A stretch of DNA of 60,611 nt from Cytobacillus gottheilii (GCF_900166665.1 NZ_LT800494.1:3245558-3306168); one strand, 5' to 3'. Shown: positions 1 through 10,554, counted from the first letter of the stretch. Numbers and translations are program-made. The notes: generated by a model from the letters alone, not told the origin.

Positions 1-66
1 CACGCAAACCAAGATAGTAAATATTCGTGTTTTAGAAAGATTAATTTCGTTTTGTCCCAGCCTCTT
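1..66 (+). repeat. Tail of the composite palindromic repeat, cut by the window edge
   Basis: The first ~66 bases match the tail that follows the GC-rich palindrome at 20290-20345, and the reverse complement of 58270-58325. All three share the core TTCGTGTTTTAGAAAGA followed by a TTTCGT-rich stretch, and this copy continues into GTCCCAGCCTCTT. The palindromic core of this copy would lie to the left of the window. It sits just downstream of the argF stop codon. Confidence 0.7.
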
Positions 67-80
67 TTTGAAAAGAACCT

Positions 81-1037
81 TTACAGAAGTTCTGATAATA
101 GTGCTTTTTGAACATGTAAACGGTTTGCTGCCTGGTTAAATACAAAAGAGTTTGGTCCATCAATGACAGGCGCTGTCACTTCTTCTCCTCTGTGAGCGGG
201 CAGACAATGAAGGAATAGTGAATCCTGTTTGGCCAATGCCATCAGTTCTTCATTTACCTGATAATCTTTAAAGATCTTTAATCGCTTTTCGTTCTCTGCT
301 TCCTGTCCCATACTAGTCCAGACATCTGTATAAATGACATCTGCATTTTTCACGCTTTCCTGAACATCATTGCTTACAGCAATCTCTGCACCGCTTTTCT
401 GTGCAAATTCTTTGGCCAGCTCTAATACATTCTGTTGTGGTTCGTAGCCTTTAGGACAAGCAATCGTAATGTTTAACCCCAGTTTAGCAGATGCAATTAA
501 TAAGGAATGTGCAACATTATTTCCGTCACCGACATAAACAAGCTTAATTCCTTTCAGACTCCCTTTCTCCTCAAGGATTGTTAACATATCGGCAAGTGCC
601 TGGCACGGATGGTAGAGATCTGTTAATCCATTTATCACAGGAATAGATGCATGTTCTGCCAGTTCTTCAACCATCTGATGAGAAAAGGTGCGGATCATGA
701 TGGCATCCACATAACTCGATAGCACCTTTGCCGTATCAGCCACACTTTCCCCTCTTCCTACCTGCAAGTCACTGCTGTTCAAAAAGAGGGCATGCCCGCC
801 TAATTGCAGCATCCCTGCTTCAAAAGATACTCTCGTGCGCGTTGATGACTTTTCAAAAATCATTCCAAGTATTTTTCCCTTTAGAGGCATGGGGTCTTCT
901 CCTGAATGAATACCTTCCTTTAATTGCTGTGCTTTTAATATAAGACCTTTAATTTCCTCTTGGCTATAATCCGCCAGCGTTAAAAAATCCTTGCCTTTTA
1001 TATTCAAATTAATTTCATCTACTACAAAACCTGTCAT
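81..1037 (-). CDS. argF: Ornithine carbamoyltransferase
   Basis: Cytoplasmic enzyme that joins carbamoyl phosphate and ornithine to give citrulline, the sixth step of arginine synthesis. The 318-residue product has the normal family length. It carries the carbamoyl-phosphate motif SSTRTR (residues 64-69), HPCQ (143-146) and the ornithine-loop motif HCLPAHRG (near 276). The ATG overlaps the carB stop as ATGA and is preceded by GGAGTG, so translation is probably coupled. It is the last gene of the arg operon. A catabolic arcB identity is unlikely because all neighbours are biosynthetic. Confidence 0.97.
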   Translation of the reverse strand: MTGFVVDEINLNIKGKDFLTLADYSQEEIKGLILKAQQLKEGIHSGEDPMPLKGKILGMIFEKSSTRTRVSFEAGMLQLGGHALFLNSSDLQVGRGESVADTAKVLSSYVDAIMIRTFSHQMVEELAEHASIPVINGLTDLYHPCQALADMLTILEEKGSLKGIKLVYVGDGNNVAHSLLIASAKLGLNITIACPKGYEPQQNVLELAKEFAQKSGAEIAVSNDVQESVKNADVIYTDVWTSMGQEAENEKRLKIFKDYQVNEELMALAKQDSLFLHCLPAHRGEEVTAPVIDGPNSFVFNQAANRLHVQKALLSELL

Positions 1038-4000
1038 GATACATTCACTCCTTCACTTACTGTTAATTCACTACGCAGCAGCCATTCATTCATACTCGTT
1101 ACTTCCCACTCCATATTCTTTAATGCCTGTAAAAAAGCTGCCAATGATTCTTTTTTTGAAAAAGTAATCAATCGGTTCTTTACAGCAAGCTCTCTCTCAG
1201 CTGCAGCATGACGGTCCTGGTATGGATTGTACATGGCTATAGCTTTATCATGACTCCAATTAAAATCATTTGCATGAACCATTTTCACACCATATTTCTG
1301 GCATTCATTTGCAAATTCGTGCATCACATCTTCTACGGCTGAAATGATTACTTTTTCAAATCCTGGTTTTAAACTGGATTCAAAGGCCTTTCGTAATGCC
1401 TCCGTAATGTCGGCTGCAAGGGCAATCCCTTCACCCGTTGATTTCATTTCCGGTCCAACAAGACTATCCAATCCTTTTAACGCATAATTTGAAAACACGG
1501 GATATTTTACACAAACAAAAGGAAATTGTTTTGCAGGAAATTGATCATCTTCCATGACATATTTCCCAAGCAATATTTTTGTCGCAATTTGTACGATTGG
1601 AATACCTGTTACTTTGCTGACAATTGGCACGGTCCGGCTAGCGCGTGGATTTACCTCCAGCAAATACACCTTTTCTCCGTCTATAATGTACTGAATGTTC
1701 ATTAAGCCTTTATAATTCAATTTTTGGACAATTTGTTTTGCGTAAGTCATCATCTGTTCCTGAACTGAGGAAGATAAAGTTTGCGGAGGCAGTACTGACA
1801 TACTATCTCCGGAGTGAACCCCGGTGTGCTCAATATGCTCCATGATCGCAGGCACATGGATGTATGTTCCATCTGCTGCTAAATCAAGCTCTGCTTCCTT
1901 TGCTTCAAGAAAACGGTCTACTAGAACAGGATAAACAATCCGTTTAGACTGCAAGTAATTCTTATAGCTAAATTCATCACGGATTAACTCCATCCCTTTT
2001 CCGCCAATCACATAAGATGGACGCAGCAGAATTGGAAAGCCAATCTTATGAACAGCAGCATCAAGCTCTGCTTTTGAATGAACCACATCTCCTTCAATAT
2101 GAGGAATCTGACATTCATCGAGCAGCTGGTAAAATAATTCCCGGTCTTCTAATTTTGCAATTTCCTTTGAGCTCGTGCCAAGTAATGTAACCCCATACTC
2201 TTCAAGCTGTTCCGCCAAGTTCAAAGCGGTCTGTCCTCCTAGCTGAACAATGACTTGTTCAATCTGTTCGGCCTCTATTACATTCAGAACATCTTCTAAT
2301 ATGAGCGGTTCAAAATATAAGCGGTCGGCTGTTGTATAGTCGGTACTTACAGTTTCCGGATTATTATTAATCATGATGGTTTCGATTCCAGCATCTTTTA
2401 AAGCATAAACGCCTTGTACGGAGCAATAATCAAATTCAATTCCCTGACCGATTCGAATAGGACCGCTCCCAATGATAAGCACCTTGGGTTTTGTGCTAGT
2501 GGTTTGTTCATTTTCGCCATAATAGCTTGAATAAAAGTAATTGGATTGTGCTTCGAATTCAGCCGCACATGTATCTACCATTTTATAAACAGGCAAAATA
2601 CCGAGTTCTTTGCGCAAATGGCGAATGTCTGCTTCTTCTTTTTGCCAAGCAGAAGCTAGGAATGTATCAGAGAATCCTTTTTCTTTAAAGAATGCGAGGT
2701 CTTTCTTTGTTACGTTTTGAGCTGAAGTTTCTTTAATCTGGCTTTCAATCTTCACTAAACGCTCAAATGCCGCTAAAAAGAAATAATCCATGTTGGTTGC
2801 TTGATGTAATTCCTCTGTTTTCACACCTCTGCGAAGCAATTCCATCATAATAAAAAAGCGCTGATCATTCTGTTCTTCTAAATATTGGAATAATAAAGAG
2901 GTGTTACACTGCTGCAGTTCTGGTAAAGATAATCCAATACAATCCAGCTCCAATGAATGGACCGCCTTTTGAAGCGCACGTTCAAAATTTCGGTCTATTC
3001 CCATGACCTCTCCTGTTGCTTTCATTTGTGTGCCAAGTTTGCGATCGACATACGGAAATTTATCAAAAGCCCATTTCGGAAATTTAACAATACAGTAGTC
3101 CAGCGCCGGTTCAAAGCTTGCATACGTATCTCCTGTCACCGGGTTCATTAATTCTGACAATTGATAACCAACTGCCAGCTTTGCTGCCATTCTTGCGATC
3201 GGGTACCCTGTCGCTTTGGAAGCAAGGGCAGAGGAGCGGCTGACACGCGGATTCACTTCTATAAGATAGTATGATTGACTGTTTGGATCTAACGCGAACT
3301 GAATATTGCATCCTCCAATAATGCCTAATTCCGAAATAATTTTAATAGAGGCGGTTCTCAGCATTTGATATTCTTCATCCGTTAATGTTTGGGAAGGTGC
3401 AACGACAATTGAATCACCTGTATGAATGCCGACTGGATCGATATTTTCCATGTTGCAAATCGTGATACAAGTATTTCCTGAATCACGCATGACCTCGTAC
3501 TCAATCTCCTTATATCCTGCTATGCTCTTTTCGACAAGACATTGGTTAATCGTACTTTCTTTCAGGCCGCCTGCAACAAGTGATTCCAGTTCCTCCATGC
3601 TATCAGCGATACCCCCGCCAGTCCCGCCAAGTGTGTAAGCTGGACGAACAATAATCGGAAAGCCAATGCTTTCAGCAAATTTAAGTGCTCCTAAAACATC
3701 TGTTACTACCTCACTATCTGGCACAGGCTCATTTAATTTTTTCATTGTTGCCCGAAAAGCTTCTCTATCTTCTCCGCGTTTAATGGAATCGATGCTTGTG
3801 CCCAAGAGCTTAACATTAAATTTAGTTAATACTCCTTGTTCATGCAGCTGAAAAGCAAGATTTAATCCCGTTTGCCCTCCTAAGGTAGCAAGCAATCCAT
3901 CAGGCCGTTCTTTTTCGATAATTTTTGTTAGGCTCGCTGCGGTTAGCGGTTCAGCATAAATTCGATCTGCGAACATTTCATCAGACATGATCGTTGCCGG

Positions 4001-4150
4001 ATTATTGTTCACGAGGATCACGTTATATCCCTCTTCTTTTAACGCGGCACATGCTTGTGTACCTGCATAATCAAATTCTGCAGCCTGCCCAATCACAATT
4101 GGACCTGATCCAATCACGAGGATCGACTGGATACTGTTGTTTTTAGGCAT
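1034..4150 (-). CDS. carB: Carbamoyl phosphate synthase large subunit (arginine-type)
   Basis: Synthesises carbamoyl phosphate from bicarbonate, ATP and ammonia channelled from CarA. The 1038 residues form the usual tandem duplication: two ATP-grasp halves, each opening with a GSGPI..GQ..EFDY type dinucleotide loop (about residues 14-28 and 565-580), then a C-terminal MGS-like regulatory region after about residue 930. It overlaps carA by 8 bp and argF by 4 bp, with RBS GAGGAG. Its place in an arg operon marks it as the arginine-specific copy. A separate pyrimidine-specific pyrAA/pyrAB pair is expected elsewhere, as in B. subtilis (inference). Confidence 0.97.
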   Translation of the reverse strand: MPKNNSIQSILVIGSGPIVIGQAAEFDYAGTQACAALKEEGYNVILVNNNPATIMSDEMFADRIYAEPLTAASLTKIIEKERPDGLLATLGGQTGLNLAFQLHEQGVLTKFNVKLLGTSIDSIKRGEDREAFRATMKKLNEPVPDSEVVTDVLGALKFAESIGFPIIVRPAYTLGGTGGGIADSMEELESLVAGGLKESTINQCLVEKSIAGYKEIEYEVMRDSGNTCITICNMENIDPVGIHTGDSIVVAPSQTLTDEEYQMLRTASIKIISELGIIGGCNIQFALDPNSQSYYLIEVNPRVSRSSALASKATGYPIARMAAKLAVGYQLSELMNPVTGDTYASFEPALDYCIVKFPKWAFDKFPYVDRKLGTQMKATGEVMGIDRNFERALQKAVHSLELDCIGLSLPELQQCNTSLLFQYLEEQNDQRFFIMMELLRRGVKTEELHQATNMDYFFLAAFERLVKIESQIKETSAQNVTKKDLAFFKEKGFSDTFLASAWQKEEADIRHLRKELGILPVYKMVDTCAAEFEAQSNYFYSSYYGENEQTTSTKPKVLIIGSGPIRIGQGIEFDYCSVQGVYALKDAGIETIMINNNPETVSTDYTTADRLYFEPLILEDVLNVIEAEQIEQVIVQLGGQTALNLAEQLEEYGVTLLGTSSKEIAKLEDRELFYQLLDECQIPHIEGDVVHSKAELDAAVHKIGFPILLRPSYVIGGKGMELIRDEFSYKNYLQSKRIVYPVLVDRFLEAKEAELDLAADGTYIHVPAIMEHIEHTGVHSGDSMSVLPPQTLSSSVQEQMMTYAKQIVQKLNYKGLMNIQYIIDGEKVYLLEVNPRASRTVPIVSKVTGIPIVQIATKILLGKYVMEDDQFPAKQFPFVCVKYPVFSNYALKGLDSLVGPEMKSTGEGIALAADITEALRKAFESSLKPGFEKVIISAVEDVMHEFANECQKYGVKMVHANDFNWSHDKAIAMYNPYQDRHAAAERELAVKNRLITFSKKESLAAFLQALKNMEWEVTSMNEWLLRSELTVSEGVNVS

Positions 4151-5222
4151 TTATATAACTCCTCTTCTTAAGCGTAGTCATCTTCAAAAACTCATCAAAT
4201 ACATATTCAGCATCTGATGGTCCTGGATGTGCTTCAGGATGAAACTGAACCGTTTGTATTAATAAATCATCATGTACGAGCCCTTCAACAGACTGATCAT
4301 GTAAATTGATAAATCTCTTCTTAAGACCCGTACCATGTAAACTAACTTCATCCACAACGTAGCTATGGTTTTGCGAGGACATAAACACTCTTCCTCTTTC
4401 TAAGTCTGCTACCGGATGATTTGCACCGCGGTGCCCGAACGCTAACTTTTTGGTATCTGCTCCAAGGGCTAACGCAACAAGCTGATGACCTAAGCAAATT
4501 CCAAGTGTGGGATAGCTTTGCACCATTTCCTTAATAACAGGAAGCTTATGCACTAATTCTTTCGGATCTCCTGGACCATTTGAGAGAACTATTCCATCTG
4601 GATTCAGATTGTGAATGTCATGAATGGATGCAGAGTAAGGAACGATTGTGACCTGACAATTCCTCTTCAGCAAACAGTCGACAATCGATTTCTTTGCACC
4701 ATAGTCAATCACCACAATATGCTGTTCTCCATCTCCAAATTGTTCAATTACAGATGATGCTACTTTGCTTACCTTCTGATCTTTTACCATTGTGTATTTC
4801 TTATTATCCGGGTCACTGTTTTGTGTCATAACAGCTGCCATCGTCCCATGTGCTCTAATTTTCTTGACAATCGCTCTTGTATCCATATGACCTAATACAG
4901 GTACATTCCACTTCTCCAAATATTGTTTAAACGTATATTTGGATTTGTAATGTGATGGCATTTCACTGCCTTCATATATAATAACGCCAGCTGCATGCGG
5001 CTTTTTACTTTCAAAATGACTTTCATTAATTCCGTAATTTCCAATCAGCGGATACGTAAACACAATGATTTGATCTTTATACGATGGGTCACTGATCACT
5101 TCCTGGTAGCCGGTCATGCCAGTAAAAAAAACAATTTCCCCTTTTACCTCATGCTGCAAAGAATGTGACAGCCATTCTCCTTTATAGGTTTCGCCGTTTT
5201 CCAAGTGCAAGTAGCCTTCCAT
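4143..5222 (-). CDS. carA: Carbamoyl phosphate synthase small subunit (glutamine amidotransferase)
   Basis: Hydrolyses glutamine and feeds ammonia to CarB. The 359-residue protein has the N-terminal CPSase small-chain domain (GMTGYQE near residue 36, DPSYKDQ near 46) and a C-terminal class I glutaminase domain. That domain has the nucleophile Cys in LGICLGHQL (near 241) and the catalytic His/Glu in FHPEAHPGP (near 330). The ATG at 5222 has GAGGTG upstream. A 113-bp gap to argD holds a promoter and paired ARG-box-like sites, so carAB-argF can probably be transcribed separately from argCJBD. Confidence 0.97.
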   Translation of the reverse strand: MEGYLHLENGETYKGEWLSHSLQHEVKGEIVFFTGMTGYQEVISDPSYKDQIIVFTYPLIGNYGINESHFESKKPHAAGVIIYEGSEMPSHYKSKYTFKQYLEKWNVPVLGHMDTRAIVKKIRAHGTMAAVMTQNSDPDNKKYTMVKDQKVSKVASSVIEQFGDGEQHIVVIDYGAKKSIVDCLLKRNCQVTIVPYSASIHDIHNLNPDGIVLSNGPGDPKELVHKLPVIKEMVQSYPTLGICLGHQLVALALGADTKKLAFGHRGANHPVADLERGRVFMSSQNHSYVVDEVSLHGTGLKKRFINLHDQSVEGLVHDDLLIQTVQFHPEAHPGPSDAEYVFDEFLKMTTLKKRSYINA

Positions 5223-5237
5223 GTAAACACCTCAAAC

Positions 5238-5275
5238 GATGTATTTTTATTAATATATATTTATTTTTATGCATA
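5238..5275 (-). promoter_or_regulatory. Paired ARG-box-like operators over the internal carA promoter
   Basis: Two 18-bp A/T-rich sites, 5238-5255 (minus strand TATTAATAAAAATACATC) and 5258-5275 (minus strand TATGCATAAAAATAAATA), are separated by 2 bp. Both resemble the Bacillus AhrC/ArgR ARG box (CATGAATAAAAATKCAAK as I recall it), with 12-13 of 18 positions matching. A promoter with -35 TTGTTT (5278-5283) and -10 TATATA (5254-5259), spacing 18, lies across them, so an arginine-bound repressor would occlude it. A small hairpin (5292-5308) between argD and this site could end part of the upstream transcription. Confidence 0.6.
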
Positions 5276-5335
5276 ACAAACAAAAATTGACCTCTGTTTT
5301 CTGCAGAGATAAGAATAAATAAGCTGATGACATAT

Positions 5336-6487
5336 TTAAACTTTTGCGTGTACTTCATTTAATACTGCACTGACTATGTTCATCGCTTCATCCATTTCCT
5401 CATAAGTAGCACTTAATGGGGGCAGTATGCGAATCACGTTCTCACCGGCGGGAAGCAGCAATAAACCCTTCTCCCTCAAGTGCGCTAAAAGAGGTGCAGC
5501 TTCTTTCCTTAGCTCTATACCTGCCATTAAACCAAGCTGCCGAACATCCACTACAAGAGGATCGCTCAGTAATTCTATTAATGAATTCCTTAGATAATCA
5601 GCCTTCTTCGTTACTTCTTTCAAAAAGCCAGAATCAAAAATAGTCTGCATCGTCACTGTAGCCGCAGCAATTGAGATTGGATTTCCGCCAAATGTTGAGC
5701 CGTGACTGCCGGGTCCAAACGCTTCTCCAAGTTTGTTGCTTCCGATCACTGCACCAATAGGAAAGCCGCTTCCAAGACCTTTCGCAACAGTTACAATATC
5801 AGGATTTAAATTGAAATGCTGATAAGCAAAAGGTTTCCCCGTTCTTCCCATTCCTGTTTGTATTTCATCTACAATCAGTAATGTTCCATTGCTTTGACAT
5901 AGAATCTGCAGTTCGTGTAAGAATTCTTTTGTTGCTAGATGAATGCCTCCCTCTCCTTGAACGATTTCGAGCATAACAGCAGCCGTATCTTCATCCAATT
6001 CTTCCGTTATTACTGCCAGATCATTAAATGGCACATGTTTAAACGTTTGAAGCAATGGACCAAAACCAATTTGTATTTTCTCCTGACCAGTTGCAGACAT
6101 GGCTGCAAATGTCCGCCCATGAAATGAGTTTGTAAACGTAATAATCTTATTGCGTCCTGTCGCTTTTCTCGCCAGTTTAATAGCAGCTTCATTTGCTTCT
6201 GCACCGCTATTTGAGAAAAAAACAAGCTCTAGACCTGCTGCATCAGCCAGTAGCTTTGCTGCTTCATCCTGTTTACTCTGGATAAATAGATTAGAAACAT
6301 GCCAAAAGCTATTAAGCTGGTTTTCTACTGCTTCTTGCACTTTGGCTGGACGATGCCCTAAGTTGCAGACACCGATTCCGGATGTAAAGTCCAAGTAATG
6401 TTTACCGTTTTTATCAATTATTTGGCTTCCTTCTGCTGAAATGGGTTCTACATCCCACCTTGAATAGACTGGGAAAAGATGGCTCAT
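5336..6487 (-). CDS. argD: N-acetylornithine aminotransferase
   Basis: PLP enzyme converting N-acetylglutamate semialdehyde to N-acetylornithine with glutamate as amino donor. The 383-residue class III aminotransferase shows the expected SNSGAEANEAAIKLAR stretch near residue 92, the PLP-contacting IVDEIQTGMGRTG near 205, and the Schiff-base lysine in TVAKGLGSGFPIG near 234. The ATG overlaps the argB stop by 4 bp (ATGA). It may also act as succinyldiaminopimelate transaminase, as known for some ArgD enzymes (family knowledge, not visible here). Confidence 0.96.
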   Translation of the reverse strand: MSHLFPVYSRWDVEPISAEGSQIIDKNGKHYLDFTSGIGVCNLGHRPAKVQEAVENQLNSFWHVSNLFIQSKQDEAAKLLADAAGLELVFFSNSGAEANEAAIKLARKATGRNKIITFTNSFHGRTFAAMSATGQEKIQIGFGPLLQTFKHVPFNDLAVITEELDEDTAAVMLEIVQGEGGIHLATKEFLHELQILCQSNGTLLIVDEIQTGMGRTGKPFAYQHFNLNPDIVTVAKGLGSGFPIGAVIGSNKLGEAFGPGSHGSTFGGNPISIAAATVTMQTIFDSGFLKEVTKKADYLRNSLIELLSDPLVVDVRQLGLMAGIELRKEAAPLLAHLREKGLLLLPAGENVIRILPPLSATYEEMDEAMNIVSAVLNEVHAKV

Positions 6488-7257
6488 ATGTGCAGCTCCT
6501 TTCTATTGCTGATTTCTGTACCAAGCCAGTTCTCTCCATCGTAAAATGCTTTCTTTCCTGAAACGATGCTGATTGTTTTTAATCCCTCTTCTAAAGCTGA
6601 AATGGCAGATTTCACCTTTGGAATCATACCGCCAGTTATTTCACCATCTTCAATTGAAGAATTAATTTGCTCCGCCTCAATATTTGAACAATATTCCCCG
6701 CCTATTTTAATGCCAGGCACATCTGTGACAAAAATGCACCGCTCAGCACCTACGGCAACTGCAACCGCAGCCGCAGCTGTATCGGCATTCACATTATACT
6801 TCACCCCATTATGATCCATTGCAATAGGAGTGATAACTGGAGTAATCTGAAGAGCTAAAATGTTATGGAGAAATTCTGTATTTACACTTTCAATGCTTCC
6901 GACATAACCCAGTTCCGCTTCATTTATAAAAGTTCCCTGCAGCAGATGGACATCACTTCCATTAATGCCTAAGCACTGTAATCCATTCATTTGCAGCAGA
7001 GCCGTCAACTTTCTATTAGTTTTGCCTGACAAAACCATTTCAGCGGTCTCTAGTACTTCTTTTGTTGTTTTTCTGAGTCCATTTACAAAAACACTTTGCA
7101 CATGATAAAGTTCAAGCATTTTATTTATATCTGGTCCTCCGCCATGAACAAAAATAAATTGATACCCCTGTGATTTCAGAGATTTTACATTTTGCAGAAA
7201 AGATGGCGACAATAAATCTATGACACTTCCACCGCATTTGATTACTATTTTTTTCAT
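6484..7257 (-). CDS. argB: Acetylglutamate kinase
   Basis: Phosphorylates N-acetylglutamate, normally the second committed step. The 257-residue amino-acid-kinase-fold protein starts with IKCGGSV (phosphate-binding glycine-rich strand) and has VHGGGPDIN near residue 38, the substrate loop GLRKTT near 61 and ITGGMIPKV near 208. I chose ATG 7257 rather than GTG 7260 because GGGAG lies 8 bases upstream. It lacks the extra N-terminal helix typical of arginine-inhibited hexameric enzymes, so feedback inhibition may be weak (inference from length). Confidence 0.95.
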   Translation of the reverse strand: MKKIVIKCGGSVIDLLSPSFLQNVKSLKSQGYQFIFVHGGGPDINKMLELYHVQSVFVNGLRKTTKEVLETAEMVLSGKTNRKLTALLQMNGLQCLGINGSDVHLLQGTFINEAELGYVGSIESVNTEFLHNILALQITPVITPIAMDHNGVKYNVNADTAAAAVAVAVGAERCIFVTDVPGIKIGGEYCSNIEAEQINSSIEDGEITGGMIPKVKSAISALEEGLKTISIVSGKKAFYDGENWLGTEISNRKELHI

Positions 7258-7269
7258 CACATCATCTCC

Positions 7270-8505
7270 CTACGTCCGGTAGCTGGCATTTATTTTTACG
7301 TAATCATAGGATAGATCACAGCCCCATGCCTTTCCTTGACCATTTCCCTGATGGAGATTGACGGTGATTTTTACTTCCTTATTTTCCAGGTAGCTCGTTG
7401 CTTCTTCTTCAGAAAAAGGCTGGGGTTCACTTTTGTCTAGCATATTGATATGACCAATCGTAATATCAACCATATTTGGATCAATGTTAGCGCCACTTTG
7501 ACCTAAGGCACCAATAATTCTGCCCCAGTTTGCATCAGATCCAAACATGGCTGTTTTAACAAGATTTGAACCAACAATTTGTTTTGCTGCTTTTTTCGCA
7601 TCATTATCATTAGCAGCACCTGTCACTTCAACTTCGATCAGTTTCGTGGCTCCCTCACCATCTCGGGCAATTTGCTTCGCCAAATTTTCACATGTCGCTG
7701 ATAGCAGCTGAACAAATGCTTGCCATTCTGGATGCTCTGGAGATAAAGCAGAATTGCCAGCATTTCCATTAGCCATTACCAGCACCATATCATTTGTTGA
7801 AGTGTCTCCATCAACGGTTATTTGATTAAAGCTATCATTGGTTACTTCCTTTAACGCTTCTTGAAGAGAACCGCTGTCCACTTTTGCATCGGTTGTCACA
7901 AAAGCAAGCATTGTAGCCATATTTGGATGAATCATGCCTGAGCCTTTCGCCGCGCCACCCATTGATATCAACTTTCCGTCAATTACCGTGGTATAACAGC
8001 AGGACTTCTGCACTGTATCTGTCGTTAAAATTGCCGTTTGAAAATCTTCTGCATTGCTTTTAGTTGAATCTGGTGCTAATTGTTTTATACCTAGATCAAT
8101 TTTATCCATGTTCAAAAATTCTCCAATTACACCCGTGGATGCAACAGCTATATAATGAGAAGGAAGCTCGAGTTGCTTTGCAGCGAACTCCCGCATTTGC
8201 AAGGCATCCTGATAGCCCCTTTCTCCCGTACAAGCATTTGCGCATGCACTATTAACAACAACCGCTTGAATTGCCCCTTCTGCAGCTAAACTGTCCTTTG
8301 TCACATGCAAGGGCGCTGCCTGAACCATACTTGTTGTATACACGGCAGCTGCATTGGCAGGCTGATCACTATAAATAACACCCAAATCCTTTTTTGAATA
8401 TCTAAGACCTGCATGGACCCCAGCTGCTCTGAAGCCCTGAGGAGAAATAATACTGCCTTCTGGTACCTCTGTTAGCTTACCTGCTGATTGTGTTAATGCT
8501 TGCAT
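7270..8505 (-). CDS. argJ: Bifunctional glutamate N-acetyltransferase / ornithine acetyltransferase
   Basis: Transfers the acetyl group from N-acetylornithine to glutamate, recycling acetyl in the cyclic arginine route. It may also make acetylglutamate from acetyl-CoA. The 411-residue precursor of the Ntn-like family is self-cleaved before a Thr in the conserved GSGMIHPNMATML segment (near residue 195), giving alpha and beta chains. The SCANACTGERG region near 106 is also typical. It lies 12 bp after argC. The presence of argJ, with no argA or argE in this operon, indicates the cyclic pathway. Confidence 0.96.
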   Translation of the reverse strand: MQALTQSAGKLTEVPEGSIISPQGFRAAGVHAGLRYSKKDLGVIYSDQPANAAAVYTTSMVQAAPLHVTKDSLAAEGAIQAVVVNSACANACTGERGYQDALQMREFAAKQLELPSHYIAVASTGVIGEFLNMDKIDLGIKQLAPDSTKSNAEDFQTAILTTDTVQKSCCYTTVIDGKLISMGGAAKGSGMIHPNMATMLAFVTTDAKVDSGSLQEALKEVTNDSFNQITVDGDTSTNDMVLVMANGNAGNSALSPEHPEWQAFVQLLSATCENLAKQIARDGEGATKLIEVEVTGAANDNDAKKAAKQIVGSNLVKTAMFGSDANWGRIIGALGQSGANIDPNMVDITIGHINMLDKSEPQPFSEEEATSYLENKEVKITVNLHQGNGQGKAWGCDLSYDYVKINASYRT

Positions 8506-8517
8506 AATACGCCCTCC

Positions 8518-9549
8518 TTATGGATAAACCGGCACAAAATTCAGGCCAGTATCTTCATTCATGCCAAACATAATATTTGCATTTTGAACTGCCTGACCGG
8601 CAGCTCCCTTCATTAAGTTATCGATTACGGAAATGATTGTTAACCTGCCTGTACGCTGATCTGCATGTAGACCAATATTGCAATAGTTGGAAGAGGCAAC
8701 CTCCTTTACAGCAGGAAAATAATTTTCTGGAAGAATATGAATAAATGGTTTCCCGCCATATGTATCTTGATAAAGCTCCAAAATTTGTTTCGTAACATGC
8801 TCGGAAGTGAGCTCAGCATAACTTGTTGTCATAATTCCTCTTGTAATAGGCAGCAGATGTGTGGTAAATGTTATTGGTCTCATCTCCTCATTCCATATCT
8901 GCAGCTGCTTTTCAATTTCTGGAATATGCTGATGCTCATTCATTTTATACACCCGCAAATTCTCATTTGCTTCTGCATAGCTTGAAGTTCTTGCTAAACC
9001 TCTACCAGCTCCTGATACCCCTGATTTAGCATCAACAATAATGCTTCCCATATCAATCCAGCCTTCTTTTACAATCGGAGCCAATCCCAGAAGAGTAGAC
9101 GTTGGATAACAGCCCGGATTTGCAATTAATTTCGCGGTTTGTATTTCATTTTCATTCCACTCACTTAATCCATATACCGCCTGTTTAATAACAGCCGGAT
9201 CTCCTGCTTTTTTCTTATACCATTTCTCGTATGATTTCGGACTAAGTCTTAAATCACCAGATAAATCAATAATCTTCACATCTTTATCCATCAATTTTTC
9301 TGCTAATGCACTTGAAGCGCCAGAAGGTGTTGCTAAAAATACAACATCTGCGTTTGCTGAAATTTCATCAAGATCGATTGGCTGCAGTTTTTTATTCAAT
9401 AACTGATACAGATGCGGATATTCCTGCCAAATAGGCTGCTCCGAGGACGTCGAATGAATAGAATGTATGTCGAATTCAGGATGATGTTGTAATATTCGCA
9501 GCAATTCAACACCACCATACCCTGTTGTTCCTATAATAGAAGCCTTCAT
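8518..9549 (-). CDS. argC: N-acetyl-gamma-glutamyl-phosphate reductase
   Basis: NADPH-dependent reduction of N-acetylglutamyl phosphate to the semialdehyde, and first gene of the arginine operon. The 343-residue protein opens with the dinucleotide-binding GTTGYGGVELLR, contains the catalytic cysteine in ANPGCYPTS (near residue 148) and the KSGVSGAGR loop near 180. I prefer ATG 9549 (MKASIIG) to an upstream in-frame ATG at 9567, because AAGGGAG sits just before 9549 and the upstream ATG has no ribosome-binding site. Confidence 0.96.
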   Translation of the reverse strand: MKASIIGTTGYGGVELLRILQHHPEFDIHSIHSTSSEQPIWQEYPHLYQLLNKKLQPIDLDEISANADVVFLATPSGASSALAEKLMDKDVKIIDLSGDLRLSPKSYEKWYKKKAGDPAVIKQAVYGLSEWNENEIQTAKLIANPGCYPTSTLLGLAPIVKEGWIDMGSIIVDAKSGVSGAGRGLARTSSYAEANENLRVYKMNEHQHIPEIEKQLQIWNEEMRPITFTTHLLPITRGIMTTSYAELTSEHVTKQILELYQDTYGGKPFIHILPENYFPAVKEVASSNYCNIGLHADQRTGRLTIISVIDNLMKGAAGQAVQNANIMFGMNEDTGLNFVPVYP

Positions 9550-9572
9550 ATGGTCTCCCTTCAACATGTTCG

Positions 9573-9610
9573 TTTTTATATTTAATCATTATAATGTATA
9601 TTTATTAATT
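9573..9610 (-). promoter_or_regulatory. argC promoter with paired ARG-box-like operators
   Basis: On the minus strand a TATAAT -10 (9588-9593) lies in the 2-bp gap and edges between two A/T-rich 18-mers, 9573-9590 (AATGATTAAATATAAAAA) and 9593-9610 (AATTAATAAATATACATT). The second shares the AATTAATAAAnATACAT pattern with the carA site. The -35 region is poor (TACACC at 9611-9616). The geometry, with -10 between two boxes 2 bp apart, repeats that before carA and supports AhrC/ArgR repression of the whole operon. Confidence 0.6.
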
Positions 9611-9830
9611 GGTGTATGCTTATTATAAAAATATTAATTCTGAAAATCAACCAATATCTCAAATGTATTGTTATTTTTTTTCATATAGTGATAGTATAAA
9701 TAGTAGCTAAACATTCATTGCACATCGGAATAATTGTGCTAACTGAGCGCTATTGAATTCCTTAACTGCTAATCTTACCTTTCTAAATGTGCTAAAAGCG
9801 CTGTGATTTTAGAGGAGGAGGCAATGACTA

Positions 9831-10520
9831 ATGCCTACTACAAAACTTTCATCTGGACTTCAAAAACTTACTGTCTCAGCTCAGCATAAAGTAAAAATGC
9901 AAAAGGGAGAGTATCTTTTTCAAGATGGAGAAACAGCAAAGGGTTTATACTTAATACGATCTGGGACAGTGCAGATTACTAAAATTATTCCTAATGGGAA
10001 AGAGCTTACGCTTCGAATGAGCGGCAGCGGAGAAATCGTTGGGGATATGTCCATATTTTGTGCACAATCTCAATATACGCATAGTGCCAAAATTATCGAG
10101 AATGGTGAAGCGGCTGTCATTCCAAAAGCCGAACTTAATCAATTACTGAAAAATGATCATGAACTGGCTCTTGAGCTTTTAGAATGGAGCAGTCTCCAAA
10201 ATCAGAAGAATCAAACAAAACTTAGAGATCTTGTCCTCCATGGAAAAAAAGGTGCCCTTTACTCTACCTTAATTCGGCTATCTAATAGCTACGGTGTGTC
10301 GAGTGGAGAAAATATTCGTCTTGATACAAGTCTAACGAATCAGGATTTGGCAAATTTCTGCGGCACATCACGTGAGGTCATTAATCGCATGCTCAGTGAC
10401 TTGAGGAAAAATAAAATTATTTCGGTCAATAAAGGTTATATAACGATACACAATCTGCCATTTTTAAAAGATGAGATCGATTGTGAAAATTGCCCGATAA
10501 CGATATGCAGTATTGAATAA
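9831..10520 (+). CDS. fnr: Fnr-type anaerobic transcription regulator (copy 1)
   Basis: Crp/Fnr-family activator of 229 residues. An N-terminal cyclic-nucleotide-like beta barrel (about 20-115) is followed by a dimer helix and a winged helix with the recognition region TSREVINRML (179-188). The C-terminus has Cys218, Cys221 and Cys226 in a C-x2-C-x4-C array, the same spacing as the [4Fe-4S] ligands Cys227/230/235 of B. subtilis Fnr. Asp133, in LRDLVLHG, is a candidate fourth ligand by analogy with Asp141. No N-terminal FNR cysteines are present. The gene converges on ywiC, as an fnr/ywiC pairing also occurs in B. subtilis; narK and nar genes are not in the window. Confidence 0.9.
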   Translation: MPTTKLSSGLQKLTVSAQHKVKMQKGEYLFQDGETAKGLYLIRSGTVQITKIIPNGKELTLRMSGSGEIVGDMSIFCAQSQYTHSAKIIENGEAAVIPKAELNQLLKNDHELALELLEWSSLQNQKNQTKLRDLVLHGKKGALYSTLIRLSNSYGVSSGENIRLDTSLTNQDLANFCGTSREVINRMLSDLRKNKIISVNKGYITIHNLPFLKDEIDCENCPITICSIE

Positions 10521-10554
10521 AAGCATCCGGATCTTTAGTGCACCGGATGCTTTT
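10519..10554. terminator. Bidirectional terminator between fnr and ywiC
   Basis: A perfect 12-bp stem, AAAAGCATCCGG (10519-10530) with CCGGATGCTTTT (10543-10554), serves both converging genes. The fnr stop overlaps its left edge. The last four ywiC codons and stop lie in the loop and right arm. Confidence 0.85.

Noticed and set aside
2957..3851. Several 60-70 residue plus-strand ORFs inside carB
   Set aside because: They are antisense shadows of a conserved enzyme gene with no start signals.
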